Source: Chloroflexota bacterium
Lineage (GTDB): Bacteria; Chloroflexota; Anaerolineae; Anaerolineales; Anaerolineaceae
DNA length: 54,365 nucleotides
Reading direction: 5' to 3'
Assembly: GCA_029556265.1 (NCBI GenBank)
Contig: JAKQFH010000093.1
Location: 1 to 54,365 of the forward strand
Below are positions 1 through 9,336 of this stretch, one piece after another. Each line of letters opens with the position of its first letter. Positions within the stretch are counted from its first letter, which is position 1. A model generated the notes under the pieces. That model searched no databases. It was not told where the DNA came from and worked only from the letters and a program-made list of their open reading frames with translations. The translations under genes and the position numbers were made by a program.

Positions 1-1620
1 GCTTTTGCCGCCATACCCGCCGTGCAGTTCGGAATTGTGTTCACCAATCTGACCAGCGGCGCTCCGGATAAAGCGGTTTTTTTACGCGCCGCTTTGATTA
101 TCACCTATACCCAGATCGTCCGCGGGTTGTTTCAGCTGATGCGCAACTTCGGATTCGAATCAACCGCTCAGCTGATTGAGCGTGATGTGCGCGATGAGTT
201 TTATATCAGCCTGCTTGGCAAGAGCATGACTTTCCACGCGCTTCAGTCCGTTGGCGACTTGATGGCCCGCGCGACAAACGACATCCGTGAGGTCAATTTC
301 CTCTTCAGTCCCGGGATCAATATGGTCTTTGGCTCCCTGAACTTTTTGTTTATCCCGCTGGTTATCGGCTGGGAAATAAACCCCGCTTTGCTGCTGACAC
401 CGGTTTTGTTCATCCTCAGCTATTTCCTTTCCATCGCGGGCTACCTGAAAAAGCTCAGGCCAGTTACCAGCCGGGTGCGCAGCAGCTTTGGACTGATGAA
501 CAGCCGGCTGGCGGAGGCGATTGACGGCGTGGAAACTGTCAAAGCCGCCGCGCAGGAAGAAAACGAAATCGAGCTTTTCAGGCAAAACATCCAGGCCTAC
601 CGCAACGTGTCTGTGGAACAGGGAGACATGGAAGCCCGTTTTTTGCCTTTGCTGTTGCTCGCACTGGCTATGGGCTTCGGGCTGCTGCACGCCCTGCTCT
701 TATTCCAGCAAGGAACCATCCCGCTGGGGAACGTCATCAAATACTTTAGCGCGCTGGCTTTGTTGAGCTTCCCAACCAACACCTCTATCCACTCCTATTC
801 GCAGATTTCCTTGGGGATTGCCAGCGCCCGCCGCCTGCTCTCCATCATGAATACTGAAAACAACCTGGACCAAAATGACAGCGGTTTCTCCCAGCCCTTG
901 CGCGGCGAAGTGGTCTTTCAGGATGTCAGCTTTTCGTATGACGCTCATAAAACAGCCCTGCGAAACATAAGTTTCAGGGTCTACCCAGGGCAAACGGTCG
1001 CAATTGTTGGTCAGACGGGTTCGGGGAAAACAACTTTGGCGCGCCTGATTAACCGAACCTACGATCCGGACAAAGGCCTCGTTTTGATTGACGGGGTGGC
1101 GCTGCCGGCTTGGAAACTGGACACCCTGCGCAGTCAGATATCCATCATAGAGCAAGACATCTTCCTCTTTTCAAAATCCATTCACGACAATATTGCTTTC
1201 AGCAAACCCGGCGCCAGCCGGGCGGAGGTGGAATCAGCGGCTCAGAAAGCTCAGGCTCACGCCTTCATCACCGCCCTGCCCGAAGGCTACGGCACGATTA
1301 TCGGAGAACGCGGGGTCACGCTCTCCGGCGGTCAGCGGCAGCGCATCGCGCTGGCGCGCGCCTTCCTGACTGACCCCAAAATCCTTATCCTGGATGATTC
1401 CACCAGCGCGATAGACAGCCAAACCGAGGATGAAATCCAACGCGCGATTAAAGCAGCTTCAGAAGGGCGCACCACGTTCATTATTACCCACCGCCTGTCC
1501 CAAATCCGATGGGCGGACCTCATCATTGTCATGCGGCGGGGAACAATCAGCGATATCGGCACGCACGCCGACCTGATGCGTTCCTCAGCGTCTTACCGCA
1601 ACATCTTTACGGAGACCTAA
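1..1620 (+). CDS. ABC exporter half-transporter, permease-ATPase (5' partial)
   Basis: Half-size ABC exporter: an N-terminal membrane domain fused to a C-terminal ATPase. The reading frame is open from the first base of the window, so the true start lies upstream. Several hydrophobic segments occupy roughly the first half. The ATPase half shows Walker A GQTGSGKTT (from about base 1009), signature LSGGQ (1321-1335), a Walker B ending in Asp-Asp (1393-1398) instead of Asp-Glu, and a switch His in ITHRL. The catalytic Glu is therefore Asp, as in the degenerate half of heterodimeric exporters such as TM287/288. The next gene, 5 bases downstream, supplies the normal Glu, so the two very likely form one heterodimer. 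The substrate (lipid, drug or peptide) cannot be told from the sequence. Confidence 0.93.
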   Translation, partial: AFAAIPAVQFGIVFTNLTSGAPDKAVFLRAALIITYTQIVRGLFQLMRNFGFESTAQLIERDVRDEFYISLLGKSMTFHALQSVGDLMARATNDIREVNFLFSPGINMVFGSLNFLFIPLVIGWEINPALLLTPVLFILSYFLSIAGYLKKLRPVTSRVRSSFGLMNSRLAEAIDGVETVKAAAQEENEIELFRQNIQAYRNVSVEQGDMEARFLPLLLLALAMGFGLLHALLLFQQGTIPLGNVIKYFSALALLSFPTNTSIHSYSQISLGIASARRLLSIMNTENNLDQNDSGFSQPLRGEVVFQDVSFSYDAHKTALRNISFRVYPGQTVAIVGQTGSGKTTLARLINRTYDPDKGLVLIDGVALPAWKLDTLRSQISIIEQDIFLFSKSIHDNIAFSKPGASRAEVESAAQKAQAHAFITALPEGYGTIIGERGVTLSGGQRQRIALARAFLTDPKILILDDSTSAIDSQTEDEIQRAIKAASEGRTTFIITHRLSQIRWADLIIVMRRGTISDIGTHADLMRSSASYRNIFTET

Positions 1621-1625
1621 GCGCG

Positions 1626-3434
1626 ATGGGATTCCACACCGGCCTTGCCAGCGAATCTTACGACCGCCAATACAGCAACAAGCTGCTGTTGGGGCGAATT
1701 TGGACATACGCCGAGCCAGAACGCAAACGCATCCTGGTAATCTTATTAACCGTGCTTCTTCAGGGCGGTCTCGGCGCGCTTCCTCCGGTTATCGTTTCCA
1801 AGGTTTTGGATGAGGGCATCGCCGGTATCCCAAACCACCAGGCCCTCTACCTGCTGACCGCGGTCGTTATTCTCCTTGAGCTGCTGGGTTATCTTTTTTA
1901 TTACATCAATCACCGCCTCCTGGCGCGCGTGATCGCCGATATCAACCGCAGCCTGTCCACCGACGCTTTCGCGGCTTCAATGCGGCAAGATATGGCGTTT
2001 CATGATGTGTTTTCATCCGGTAAAATCGTCTCGCGCATCACCACCGATACGCGCGATTTCTCCACCCTCATCACCCTGACGATGGACGTCGCCAGCAACC
2101 TGGTGCAATCTCTGGTAACCGCGTTCATCCTTCTCACGGCAGAGTGGCATCTCGCCCTGCTTTTCTTCCTGACTATTCCTGTGTTCATTCTTTTTGTGTC
2201 GCTGTACCGAAACCTGGCAAGACGCGTCTCAAGGCAGGGAATGCGCGCGATGGCGAACGTAAACGCGACAATCAAAGAAACCATCAGCGGCATCGCGGTT
2301 GCCAAGAATTTCCGACAGGAAGAAAGCATTTACGCGGAATTCAAACATTCTAATGTCGTCTCATTCAAGACGAACCTCAAACGGGGCTTGATTCTGTCCA
2401 CCGTCTTCCCGACAACCCGCACCCTCGGCGCTTTGGCGACGGCGCTTTTGGTCTATTTTGGCGCGATTTCGGTCACCCAGGGGATTATCACAGCCGGAGC
2501 CTGGTATCTGTTCATCCTGAGCACGGAGCGCTTTTTGCTGCCAATCCTGAGCATCACATCCTATTGGACGCAGGTTCAGACGGGTTTATCCGCCGCTGAA
2601 CGGATTCTGGCTCTGATCGACGCCGAACAAACCGTTATACAAACCGGCGATTATCAGCCCGGTAGTTACCGCGGCAGAATCGACTTCAACCATCTTTGGT
2701 TCAGCTATTCCAATGGCAAACCCGTCCTGAATGACTTTTGCCTCCACATCCGCGAAGGGGAAAACGTCGCCATCGTGGGGCATACTGGCGCTGGAAAGAC
2801 CTCCATCGCACGGCTGATTACCCGCTTTTATGAATTCCAATCCGGTGAGCTGCTTATCGATGGCAGGGATATCCGCAGTTACAATCTGCACGCGCTGCGC
2901 CAACATATGGGGCTGGTCACCCAGGTGCCCTTCCTCTTCGAAGGCACGGTGGAGGATAACATTCGTTTCGCCAACCCGGATATCACGCGCGAGCAAATCC
3001 TGGCGCTCTCCAGTCAGATTGGCGGCGGGGAATGGCTGGAAACATTCGCGGACGGTCTGGATACCCGCGTAGGGGAACGCGGCGGGCAAATATCCATGGG
3101 GCAGCGCCAATTGGTGGCTTTGCTGCGCGTTCTTGCCCAGAATCCGTCGGTTTTCATCCTGGATGAAGCCACCGCGAGCATCGACCCATTCACAGAAAAG
3201 CAGATACAGACCGCCTTGAACCTGATTCTCAGGCAGTCCACCAGCGTGCTCATCGCGCACCGGCTTTCGACGGTACAAAGCGCGGACCGGATTATCGTGC
3301 TGCGCGAAGGGGATATCATCGAAGAAGGAACGCATTCCGAACTGCTCGCCCGCGGTGGGCACTACTCCGAGCTATACAACACCTATTTCCGGCATCAAAG
3401 TCTGGATTATGTGGAACAAGCCGGCTCATCATAA
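1626..3434 (+). CDS. ABC exporter half-transporter, permease-ATPase, partner subunit
   Basis: Second half-transporter of the pair, 602 residues, with about six membrane segments followed by the ATPase domain. The ATG at 1626 is chosen because it lies just after the upstream stop; an in-frame extension to 1509 would overlap the first gene by more than 100 bases. Walker A is GHTGAGKTS, and Walker B ends in FILDEATAS with the catalytic Glu (3165-3167). The signature is ISMGQ (3090-3104) rather than LSGGQ. In a head-to-tail dimer, this altered signature would face the Asp-type Walker B of the first subunit, giving one degenerate and one canonical ATP site. Known family: heterodimeric multidrug/lipid exporters. 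The transported compound is unknown. Confidence 0.93.
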   Translation: MGFHTGLASESYDRQYSNKLLLGRIWTYAEPERKRILVILLTVLLQGGLGALPPVIVSKVLDEGIAGIPNHQALYLLTAVVILLELLGYLFYYINHRLLARVIADINRSLSTDAFAASMRQDMAFHDVFSSGKIVSRITTDTRDFSTLITLTMDVASNLVQSLVTAFILLTAEWHLALLFFLTIPVFILFVSLYRNLARRVSRQGMRAMANVNATIKETISGIAVAKNFRQEESIYAEFKHSNVVSFKTNLKRGLILSTVFPTTRTLGALATALLVYFGAISVTQGIITAGAWYLFILSTERFLLPILSITSYWTQVQTGLSAAERILALIDAEQTVIQTGDYQPGSYRGRIDFNHLWFSYSNGKPVLNDFCLHIREGENVAIVGHTGAGKTSIARLITRFYEFQSGELLIDGRDIRSYNLHALRQHMGLVTQVPFLFEGTVEDNIRFANPDITREQILALSSQIGGGEWLETFADGLDTRVGERGGQISMGQRQLVALLRVLAQNPSVFILDEATASIDPFTEKQIQTALNLILRQSTSVLIAHRLSTVQSADRIIVLREGDIIEEGTHSELLARGGHYSELYNTYFRHQSLDYVEQAGSS

Positions 3435-3474
3435 AATCACGCCAGCCACCAAGACCCGCGTATTATTATCGCGC

Positions 3475-3502
3475 TTGACTTTACACCCCATCCGGCTAAA
3501 AT
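3475..3502 (+). promoter_or_regulatory. Sigma-70 promoter of the gcv operon
   Basis: TTGACT (3475-3480), a 16-base spacer and TAAAAT (3497-3502). The predicted transcription start near 3509 falls just before the glycine aptamer, which fits a riboswitch leader. Confidence 0.7.
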
Positions 3503-3512
3503 AAAACTAAGC

Positions 3513-3600
3513 TTTGGTTGGGAAGAGCCCTGATACTAGGCACCGAAGGGGCAAACCCGTATTGACGGGCGAAACTCTCAGGTAAACAGACCCTGCCAAA
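3513..3600 (+). ncRNA. Glycine riboswitch aptamer (single)
   Basis: The core matches the glycine aptamer: GAGCCC near 3526, CCGAAGGGGCAA (3542-3553), a hairpin closed by CCCG/CGGG, then GAAACTCTCAGG (3571-3582). A possible P1 helix pairs TTTGG (3513-3517) with CCAAA (3596-3600). Only one aptamer is visible, whereas many glycine riboswitches are tandem. It lies directly upstream of gcvH, which supports the assignment. Glycine binding would be expected to turn on the glycine cleavage genes. Confidence 0.9.
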
Positions 3601-3604
3601 TAAC

Positions 3605-3666
3605 CCTCTGAAGGAAGCATTCAACGTTGGACGACAGAGGCACTTGCTGACTGGTGCCTTTTATTA
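3605..3666 (+). promoter_or_regulatory. Riboswitch expression platform: competing helix and terminator
   Basis: CCTCTG (3605-3610) can pair with CAGAGG (3635-3640). The latter overlaps the left arm (3636-3643) of a second hairpin, whose right arm is 3654-3661 and which is followed by T-rich sequence. The two helices exclude each other, as expected of an antiterminator/terminator switch. The first helix may also be the 'ghost aptamer' stem described for singlet glycine riboswitches. The terminator has only a short U-tract, so its strength is uncertain. Confidence 0.6.
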
Positions 3667-3686
3667 CTATGAGACAAGGAGAAAAA

Positions 3687-4070
3687 ATGAACTTCCCGGA
3701 AGAACTAAAGTATTCGCAAACTGATGAATGGGTGAGGGTGGAAAACGGCATCGCCACCATCGGAATATCCGATTACGCCCAGGACGCGCTCGGTGATATT
3801 GTCTATTTTGAATTCTCGGTGGAAGCCGGAGAGCAGGTTAAAGCCGGAGGCCAGCTTGGTCAGGTCGATTCTGCCAAAGCCAGCTCCGAAGTCAACCTGC
3901 CGGTGAGCGGTGTTGTCACGGAGGTCAACGAATCTGTCTCTGACGATGCGGAAATCCTCAACCAGGACCCCTACGGAAAAGCCTGGCTGGTCAAAATTCA
4001 GTTGGCTGACCCTGCCGAAGTAGAAAAATTGCTCAGCGCTCAGGCATATCAGGCCTATCGGGTAGGGTAG
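3687..4070 (+). CDS. gcvH: Glycine cleavage system H protein
   Basis: Lipoyl carrier that shuttles the aminomethyl group between the P, T and L proteins of the cytoplasmic glycine cleavage complex. At 127 residues it is the usual length. The lipoylation-site region reads VDSAKASSEVNLPVSG, the Lys in AKAS being the attachment residue. The ATG at 3687 is preceded by AAGGAG (3676-3681) with good spacing; upstream in-frame GTG and ATG codons (3654, 3669) fall inside the riboswitch platform or lack a binding site. It is the first gene of the riboswitch-controlled operon and is followed 5 bases later by gcvPA. Confidence 0.97.
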   Translation: MNFPEELKYSQTDEWVRVENGIATIGISDYAQDALGDIVYFEFSVEAGEQVKAGGQLGQVDSAKASSEVNLPVSGVVTEVNESVSDDAEILNQDPYGKAWLVKIQLADPAEVEKLLSAQAYQAYRVG

Positions 4071-4075
4071 CGCTT

Positions 4076-5431
4076 ATGTTCACGCCCCACACACCAAAAG
4101 ATGTGGAGGTTATGCTTAATACCATCGGGATCGGGAAAGTCGAAGATCTTTTTGCCGAGATCCCCGAAAAGTACCGCTTCCCGGAGCTTAAGCTTCCGCC
4201 TTCCCTGACCGAAATGGAAGCTGCCGGAGAATTGGAAAGCATCGCCAACGCGAACGGCAGCACCAAATCCCTGCTCAGTTTCCTCGGCGCCGGCGCCTAT
4301 GACCATTACGTACCAGCCGCCGTGGATATGCTTCTGCAGCGCGGAGAGTTTTATACCGCCTACACGCCCTACCAGCCTGAAATATCCCAGGGTACCCTTC
4401 AGGCGATTTTTGAATATCAAAGCCTGGTTTGCGAGCTGACCGGAATGGATGTAGCCAACGCCTCGCATTACGACGGCGCTACAGCTGCCGCTGAGGCGGT
4501 CATCCTGGCTTATCACCATCTCAAAGGTAAACGGACGAAATTCTTGATTTCCCGCGCGGTCAACCCGCAATATCGCGAGGTTGTGCGCACGTATACCCAG
4601 GGCAGTCATGATATCTTCATCCAGGGGGACGACCCTGAAACCGGGCTTGATGCCTCGATGGAAAAGCTTATCGCGCAGATTGATTCCAACACCGCCCTGG
4701 TAATGGTGCAATACCCGGATTTCTTCGGGCGCGTGATAGACTACAAACCGCTCATCGCCGCGGCCCACTCCGCTGGCGCGTTGGTCGCGGTGGCGGTCAA
4801 CCCGACAGTCCTGGGCGTTCTCACGCCTCCGGGTGAAATCGGCGCGGATATTGTCTTTGGCGAAGGGCAGCCGCTCGGTATTCCGCTGTCTTTCGGCGGA
4901 CCCTACCTCGGAATCTTCGCGGTGACAAACGACCTGCTGCGCAAGATTTCCGGCAGACTCGTTGGTGAAACCGTGGATAACGCCGGACGATTGGCTTATG
5001 TGCTCACGCTGACAGCCCGCGAGCAGCACATCCGCCGCGAGAAAGCTTCCTCGAACATCTGTACCAATCAGGGATTAATGGCTCTCGCTTCTACAATTTA
5101 CCTGAGTTTGCTTGGAAAGCAAGGCTTTGAAGCCGTCAGCAACCTGTGTTACCAAAAAGCGCACTACGCTGCCAGCCAAATCAGCAGCATCCAGGGCTAT
5201 TCACAGGTTTTTTCGGATCAACCCTTCTTCCACGAGTTCGTCATCCGCAGCCCTCAGCCGGTAGACCATCTGCTCGATGACCTTCGCGCTTATGACATTC
5301 TCGGAGGTTACAATCTCGGCCAGGATTACCCCGAATTGGAAGGCTGTTTGTTAATTGCCGTCACAGAGAAAATTTCCAAAGAGGACATTGATCTCTTTCA
5401 CGACGCGCTGGTGGAGGTGACCCATGACTGA
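4076..5431 (+). CDS. gcvPA: Glycine dehydrogenase (decarboxylating) subunit 1
   Basis: Alpha subunit of the split, two-gene form of P protein, which decarboxylates glycine and passes the aminomethyl group to GcvH. At 451 residues it matches the family. The N-terminus ([14 protein letters not shown]) and the segment [17 protein letters not shown] are typical of GcvPA. This subunit lacks the PLP lysine, which is in subunit 2. The start overlaps no upstream gene, and the end overlaps the start of gcvPB by 8 bases, consistent with translational coupling and 1:1 assembly. Confidence 0.97.
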   Translation: MFTPHTPKDVEVMLNTIGIGKVEDLFAEIPEKYRFPELKLPPSLTEMEAAGELESIANANGSTKSLLSFLGAGAYDHYVPAAVDMLLQRGEFYTAYTPYQPEISQGTLQAIFEYQSLVCELTGMDVANASHYDGATAAAEAVILAYHHLKGKRTKFLISRAVNPQYREVVRTYTQGSHDIFIQGDDPETGLDASMEKLIAQIDSNTALVMVQYPDFFGRVIDYKPLIAAAHSAGALVAVAVNPTVLGVLTPPGEIGADIVFGEGQPLGIPLSFGGPYLGIFAVTNDLLRKISGRLVGETVDNAGRLAYVLTLTAREQHIRREKASSNICTNQGLMALASTIYLSLLGKQGFEAVSNLCYQKAHYAASQISSIQGYSQVFSDQPFFHEFVIRSPQPVDHLLDDLRAYDILGGYNLGQDYPELEGCLLIAVTEKISKEDIDLFHDALVEVTHD

Positions 5432-6878
5432 ACCTACCATTTTCGAATTGTCATCAGCCGGCCGCCAGGGCGTACGCTTCCCCGCGTCAGACGTGCCGGA
5501 AGTGGCATTGCCTTCTGCTTTCCGCCGAAAAGAGCTCCCGCTGCCGGAATTAGCGGAAAATGAAACCGTACGACACTTTACGCGCCTCTCCCAAAAGAAC
5601 TACGCGATTGACCTGGGTTTCTACCCGTTGGGCTCTTGCACGATGAAGTACAACCCCAAAATCAACGAGGCAGTTTCGCGCCTGCCCGGTTTCGCGCTCA
5701 CCCATCCGCTTCAACCGGAAGACACCGTGCAGGGCAATCTGTACCTGATGTACACCTTGCAGGAATGGCTGAAAGAAATCGGCGGATTTGCTGGCGTTTC
5801 GCTGCAGCCCGCCGCTGGCGCCCACGGTGAACTGACCGGCGTGCTCATCATTCAAAAGTATCACGCCCACCGCGGCGACACGCAGCGCACACGCATCCTC
5901 ATTCCCGATTCCGCGCACGGTACCAATCCGGCAACCTCCGCGATGAGCGGCTTTGAGGTCGTGCCCCTGCCTTCAGACGCGCGGGGAAATGTGGACCTGG
6001 AAGCGCTCAAGGGTTTATGCGATGAACGCCTGGCTGGCTTAATGCTGACCAACCCCAACACCCTCGGCTTGTTTGACGAAAACGTGAGCGAGGTGATTGA
6101 AATCGTACATGCCGCGGGGGGCTTGGTCTATGGCGACGGCGCCAACCTGAACGCCCTCCTTGGCGTCCTCCGTCCGGGAGATCTGGGTTTTGACATCATG
6201 CATCTCAACTTGCATAAGACATTCTCCACCCCACACGGCGGCGGAGGGCCCGGCTCGGGTCCGGTCGGCGTCTGCCAGCGGCTGGTGGATTACCTGCCAG
6301 ATCCGGTGGTCGCGATTATTGAGCCAGGCACCGATGAAATGCCGCCCCTTTATGGCTACGCGCATCCCGCCAGATCAATCGGGCGCGTCAAGTCGTATAA
6401 CGGTCACTTTGGCATCCTGGTCCGCGCGTACACCTACATCGCGATGCACGGCAAGAACGGCCTGGCAAATATTGCCGAAAAAGCTGTCCTGAACGCGAAT
6501 TACTTACTCGCGAAGCTGAAAGACAGTTACCATCTGCCCTACGACCGCCGCTGTATGCATGAATTTGTGGTGGAAGGTCAGTGGGCGGACGCTCCCGGTA
6601 TTCGCGCGATTGATATCGCGAAACGCCTGATTGACTACAATTTCCATCCGCCGACAAACTATTTCCCACTGATTGTGCATGAAGCGCTGATGATTGAGCC
6701 CACGGAAACGGAATCCCTCGAGACTTTGGACGCCTTTGTGGATGCCATGCTCAAAATCGCCGCCGAAGCGCGGGAAAATCCACAGCTGTTACACGAAGCG
6801 CCGCATAACTCCCCTGTCGGGCGCTGCGATGAAGTCCGCGCGGCCAAGCAGTTAATTCTGCGCGCGCCAAAAGCCTGA
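5424..6878 (+). CDS. gcvPB: Glycine dehydrogenase (decarboxylating) subunit 2
   Basis: PLP-binding subunit of split P protein, 484 residues. The PLP lysine lies in [17 protein letters not shown]. Upstream motifs include [13 protein letters not shown] and [11 protein letters not shown], both family hallmarks. It overlaps gcvPA by 8 bases and is followed by a strong terminator at 6893-6926, so it is the last gene of the operon. The aminomethyltransferase gene gcvT and the lipoamide dehydrogenase gene are not in the window and must be encoded elsewhere if the cycle is complete. Confidence 0.97.
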   Translation: MTEPTIFELSSAGRQGVRFPASDVPEVALPSAFRRKELPLPELAENETVRHFTRLSQKNYAIDLGFYPLGSCTMKYNPKINEAVSRLPGFALTHPLQPEDTVQGNLYLMYTLQEWLKEIGGFAGVSLQPAAGAHGELTGVLIIQKYHAHRGDTQRTRILIPDSAHGTNPATSAMSGFEVVPLPSDARGNVDLEALKGLCDERLAGLMLTNPNTLGLFDENVSEVIEIVHAAGGLVYGDGANLNALLGVLRPGDLGFDIMHLNLHKTFSTPHGGGGPGSGPVGVCQRLVDYLPDPVVAIIEPGTDEMPPLYGYAHPARSIGRVKSYNGHFGILVRAYTYIAMHGKNGLANIAEKAVLNANYLLAKLKDSYHLPYDRRCMHEFVVEGQWADAPGIRAIDIAKRLIDYNFHPPTNYFPLIVHEALMIEPTETESLETLDAFVDAMLKIAAEARENPQLLHEAPHNSPVGRCDEVRAAKQLILRAPKA

Positions 6879-6892
6879 AGTTTACCTGGTTC

Positions 6893-6926
6893 AACGCCGG
6901 AGCGTTTGCTCCGGCGTTGTGTTTTT
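6893..6926 (+). terminator. Rho-independent terminator of the gcv operon
   Basis: Perfect 11-bp stem AACGCCGGAGC/GCTCCGGCGTT with a GTTT loop (6893-6918), followed by GTGTTTTT. It also overlaps the 3' end of the convergent exonuclease gene. Confidence 0.9.
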
Positions 6927-7686
6927 AATGGATTTCCAGCGTCACCGGGCAGTGATCTGAGCCCATGATGTCATCATGAATCTGGACATCCCGCACGCGC
7001 GACATCAAAGACTCGCTAATCAAATAATAATCCAGCCGCCAACCGATGTTTTTTGCGCGCGCGTTCATCCGGTATGTCCACCAGGTATAAGCCTGCCTGG
7101 AGGGATAAAGCTGCCGGTAAACGTCGATAAAACCGTGTTCAAGGAATTTATCAATCCACACCCGTTCTTCGGGCAAAAAACCGGTGTTTTTTTCGTTTTC
7201 CTTTGGACGAGCCAGGTCAATCTCTTTATGAGCGGTGTTAAAATCACCGGTGATAATGATATTCTCCCCGCTCTCATGAAGCGCGTCACAAATCTCCAGC
7301 AGCCTCGCGTAGAAATCAAGTTTGAAAGGGACGCGCAGGTTTTCTTCTCCTCCATTGGGGAAATAAATGTTATACAGATAAAAATCGGGGTACTTCAATC
7401 GGATGACGCGGCCTTCGGTGTCAAATATTTCAATACCCAATCCCGTGCTGATTTCAATTGGCTCATTCTTATAAAAAACCGCTGTTCCGCTGTACCCTGG
7501 TCTGTCCGCCGGATTCCAATAAGCCTGATATCCGGGGAGTTGGCGCTGGTCTTCCTTCAATTGGTCGGGCCTGACCTTGATTTCTTGCAAGCAGAGCGCG
7601 TCAGGTTGATACTCCTCAACCCAGGCAAAGCCCTGCTTCCCAAAAACCGCGCGGTAACCATTCACATTCCAGGTTGTAATCTTCAT
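6925..7686 (-). CDS. xth: Exodeoxyribonuclease III / AP endonuclease
   Basis: Metal-dependent exonuclease III family enzyme that cleaves DNA at abasic sites in base excision repair; 253 residues, normal length. Visible motifs are the N-terminal MKITTWNVNG, the catalytic Glu in LCLQEIK, the metal/active-site DFN in ITGDFNTAH, and the C-terminal GSDHCPVTLEI with the catalytic Asp-His pair. The ATG at 7686 follows AAAGGAG at good spacing. It is transcribed leftward, divergently from the LysM peptidase, with only about 50 bases between the starts. Confidence 0.95.
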   Translation of the reverse strand: MKITTWNVNGYRAVFGKQGFAWVEEYQPDALCLQEIKVRPDQLKEDQRQLPGYQAYWNPADRPGYSGTAVFYKNEPIEISTGLGIEIFDTEGRVIRLKYPDFYLYNIYFPNGGEENLRVPFKLDFYARLLEICDALHESGENIIITGDFNTAHKEIDLARPKENEKNTGFLPEERVWIDKFLEHGFIDVYRQLYPSRQAYTWWTYRMNARAKNIGWRLDYYLISESLMSRVRDVQIHDDIMGSDHCPVTLEIH

Positions 7687-7737
7687 GCGTAATCTCCTTT
7701 TATTTCCTCTGTCAGGCTATGGTAAACTTAGCGTTTG

Positions 7738-9165
7738 ATGCCTATGATTTCCAAAAAACCTAACCCGCCCTTACGGCGCATCCTTCTGATTTTCTTGCTT
7801 ATTCTACCAATAACTGCCTCTGGTTTTCCCATCTTGCCTGTAAGCGCTCAATCCGCGACACTACCCGTTTACGTCGTTCAATCGGGCGACACGCTTTACG
7901 GCATTGCCGGGCAGTTTTTCACCACCATCGACGCGCTCCTTGCGGTCAATAACCGCAGTATCGGAGACACATTGCGCCCGGGCGACCGCTTGTATATCCC
8001 GGGGCTTGAAGGGCTGCAAGGCGAACTCACCACAGACTACGTTCCGCTTGGCGCCAGCTTGCGCAGCCTCAGCCGCCGCACACAATCCGACCCTGCCAGC
8101 CTCGTCCGTCTGAACAAGTTTACCAGCCAGTCCGAACTTTTTGTCGGGAAAAAAATTGCCCTGACCACTACCGAAAGCACGCGGGATTTGCAAACTATGC
8201 CAGCGCTTTTACCGGGGCAGTCCTGGATGGAGCTTTCTTTGCTCATGGGGCAAAATCCATGGTCTTTGTCGCGCCTGAATCGTCTCGATTCTCCCAACAC
8301 CGCCCTCCCGCAAGATGCCTACTACACCCATTCCGCTCAAAGCAACCCAAACAGCCTTGCCATTCCCGGTATCACCTCCCTTGTGATTGACAATCTCCCC
8401 TTGGTGCAAGGCGGCACCTTTGTGCTCAAGGTGCGCAGTGAACAGCCAGTAACGCTCTCGGCGGACCTGGCAGGTGTGAAGCCAGTATTCTTCACACGGG
8501 ATGACGGCAGCCAGATAGCGTTTGGGGGCATTAACGCGCTCCAGGAGCCCGGCGCATACCCCTTGACCATCGAGGTCACAACGGGCGAAGGCACTGCCTA
8601 CCGCTTTGACCAATGGACCATTATTGGTTCGGGCAATTTTGAAACTGACGAAACCCTCAAAGTGGACCCGGAAACCGTAAACGGAGAAAATATCTCCAGC
8701 GAAGACGAGCTGTTCCATAAGATTGTCACCACGCTAACCCCAACCCAGCAGTGGAGCGGTATTTTCCAATACCCAACGAAGGGCGACGGCTGTGTGAACT
8801 CCCGTTTTGGCAGCCGGCGAACTTACGTCGGAACAGATAAGGTCTATTACCACACCGGATTGGATATCGGCTGGTGCTTTGGAATTGATGTTTTCGCGCC
8901 GGCAGCCGGCACCGTCGTGGCGGTCCTGCCAAACCAGATAGTGCGCGGGAACAGTATCGTGATTGATCATGGGTTGGGCGTTTTTTCAATTTACATGCAC
9001 CTGGAAGATTTTCAGGTGAAAGAAGGTGATCAAGTCCAGCCTGGTCAGCTCATCGCGCATATCGGCAACACCGGACGCTCCAGCGGTCCGCACTTGCATT
9101 TTGAAATAGATATTAATGGAACCCCGGTCAACCCAATCACCTGGTTGTACCGTGAGTTCCCATAA
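7738..9165 (+). CDS. LysM domain M23-family metallopeptidase, secreted
   Basis: Cell-wall peptidase of the lysostaphin/LytM (M23) type. After a charged N-terminus, a hydrophobic segment ending near SVAQ-like residues (about 12-38) acts as signal or anchor. A LysM peptidoglycan-binding repeat follows (VVQSGDTLYGIAGQFF ... PGDRLYIPG), with a second weaker LysM-like stretch. The M23 domain is at the C-terminus: HTGLD supplies the first His and Asp zinc ligands, then HGLGVFSIYMHL and the HLHFEI motif. The start is uncertain: TTG 7735, ATG 7738 or ATG 7744. A -10-like TAAACT lies at 7723-7728, and no Shine-Dalgarno sequence is visible. Confidence 0.92.
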   Translation: MPMISKKPNPPLRRILLIFLLILPITASGFPILPVSAQSATLPVYVVQSGDTLYGIAGQFFTTIDALLAVNNRSIGDTLRPGDRLYIPGLEGLQGELTTDYVPLGASLRSLSRRTQSDPASLVRLNKFTSQSELFVGKKIALTTTESTRDLQTMPALLPGQSWMELSLLMGQNPWSLSRLNRLDSPNTALPQDAYYTHSAQSNPNSLAIPGITSLVIDNLPLVQGGTFVLKVRSEQPVTLSADLAGVKPVFFTRDDGSQIAFGGINALQEPGAYPLTIEVTTGEGTAYRFDQWTIIGSGNFETDETLKVDPETVNGENISSEDELFHKIVTTLTPTQQWSGIFQYPTKGDGCVNSRFGSRRTYVGTDKVYYHTGLDIGWCFGIDVFAPAAGTVVAVLPNQIVRGNSIVIDHGLGVFSIYMHLEDFQVKEGDQVQPGQLIAHIGNTGRSSGPHLHFEIDINGTPVNPITWLYREFP

Positions 9166-9188
9166 AAAAAGCAGGCATTTCTGCCTGC
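9164..9188 (-). terminator. Terminator of tRNA-Leu
   Basis: Read on the minus strand: GCAGGCA, a short loop, TGCCTGC, then seven T. It lies just downstream of the tRNA and beside the stop codon of the convergent peptidase gene. Confidence 0.9.
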
Positions 9189-9192
9189 GAAG

Positions 9193-9274
9193 TGCGCTGG
9201 GGGGGACTTGAACCCCCACGGCTTGCGCCACATGGCCCTCAACCATGCCTGTCTGCCAATTCCAGCACCAGCGC
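9193..9274 (-). tRNA. tRNA-Leu (anticodon GAG)
   Basis: Minus-strand cloverleaf of 82 bases: acceptor GCGCTGG/CCAGCGC (the latter being 9268-9274 on the plus strand), D-loop AATTGGCAGA, anticodon loop TTGAGGG giving GAG, a long class II variable arm typical of Leu, T-arm GGGGGTTCAAGTCCCCC, discriminator A. CCA is not encoded. Confidence 0.95.
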
Positions 9275-9284
9275 GTGGATAGAG

Positions 9285-9312
9285 ATTATATCTGTCCTGA
9301 CTTTATTGTCAA
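9285..9312 (-). promoter_or_regulatory. Promoter of tRNA-Leu
   Basis: On the minus strand, TTGACA (9307-9312), a 16-base spacer and TATAAT (9285-9290): both boxes are full consensus, about 10 bases before the mature tRNA 5' end. Confidence 0.9.
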
Positions 9313-9336
9313 GGATTTTTATTGGAGAAGAGTGCA

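Noticed and set aside
1509-1625. Upstream in-frame extension of the second ABC subunit
   Set aside because: It would overlap the end of the first subunit by over 100 bases, while ATG 1626 gives a normal N-terminus.
4055-5029. 324-codon frame antisense to gcvPA, and a similar frame at 2586-3362 antisense to the ABC gene
   Set aside because: Both lie wholly inside conserved genes and encode composition-biased peptides.
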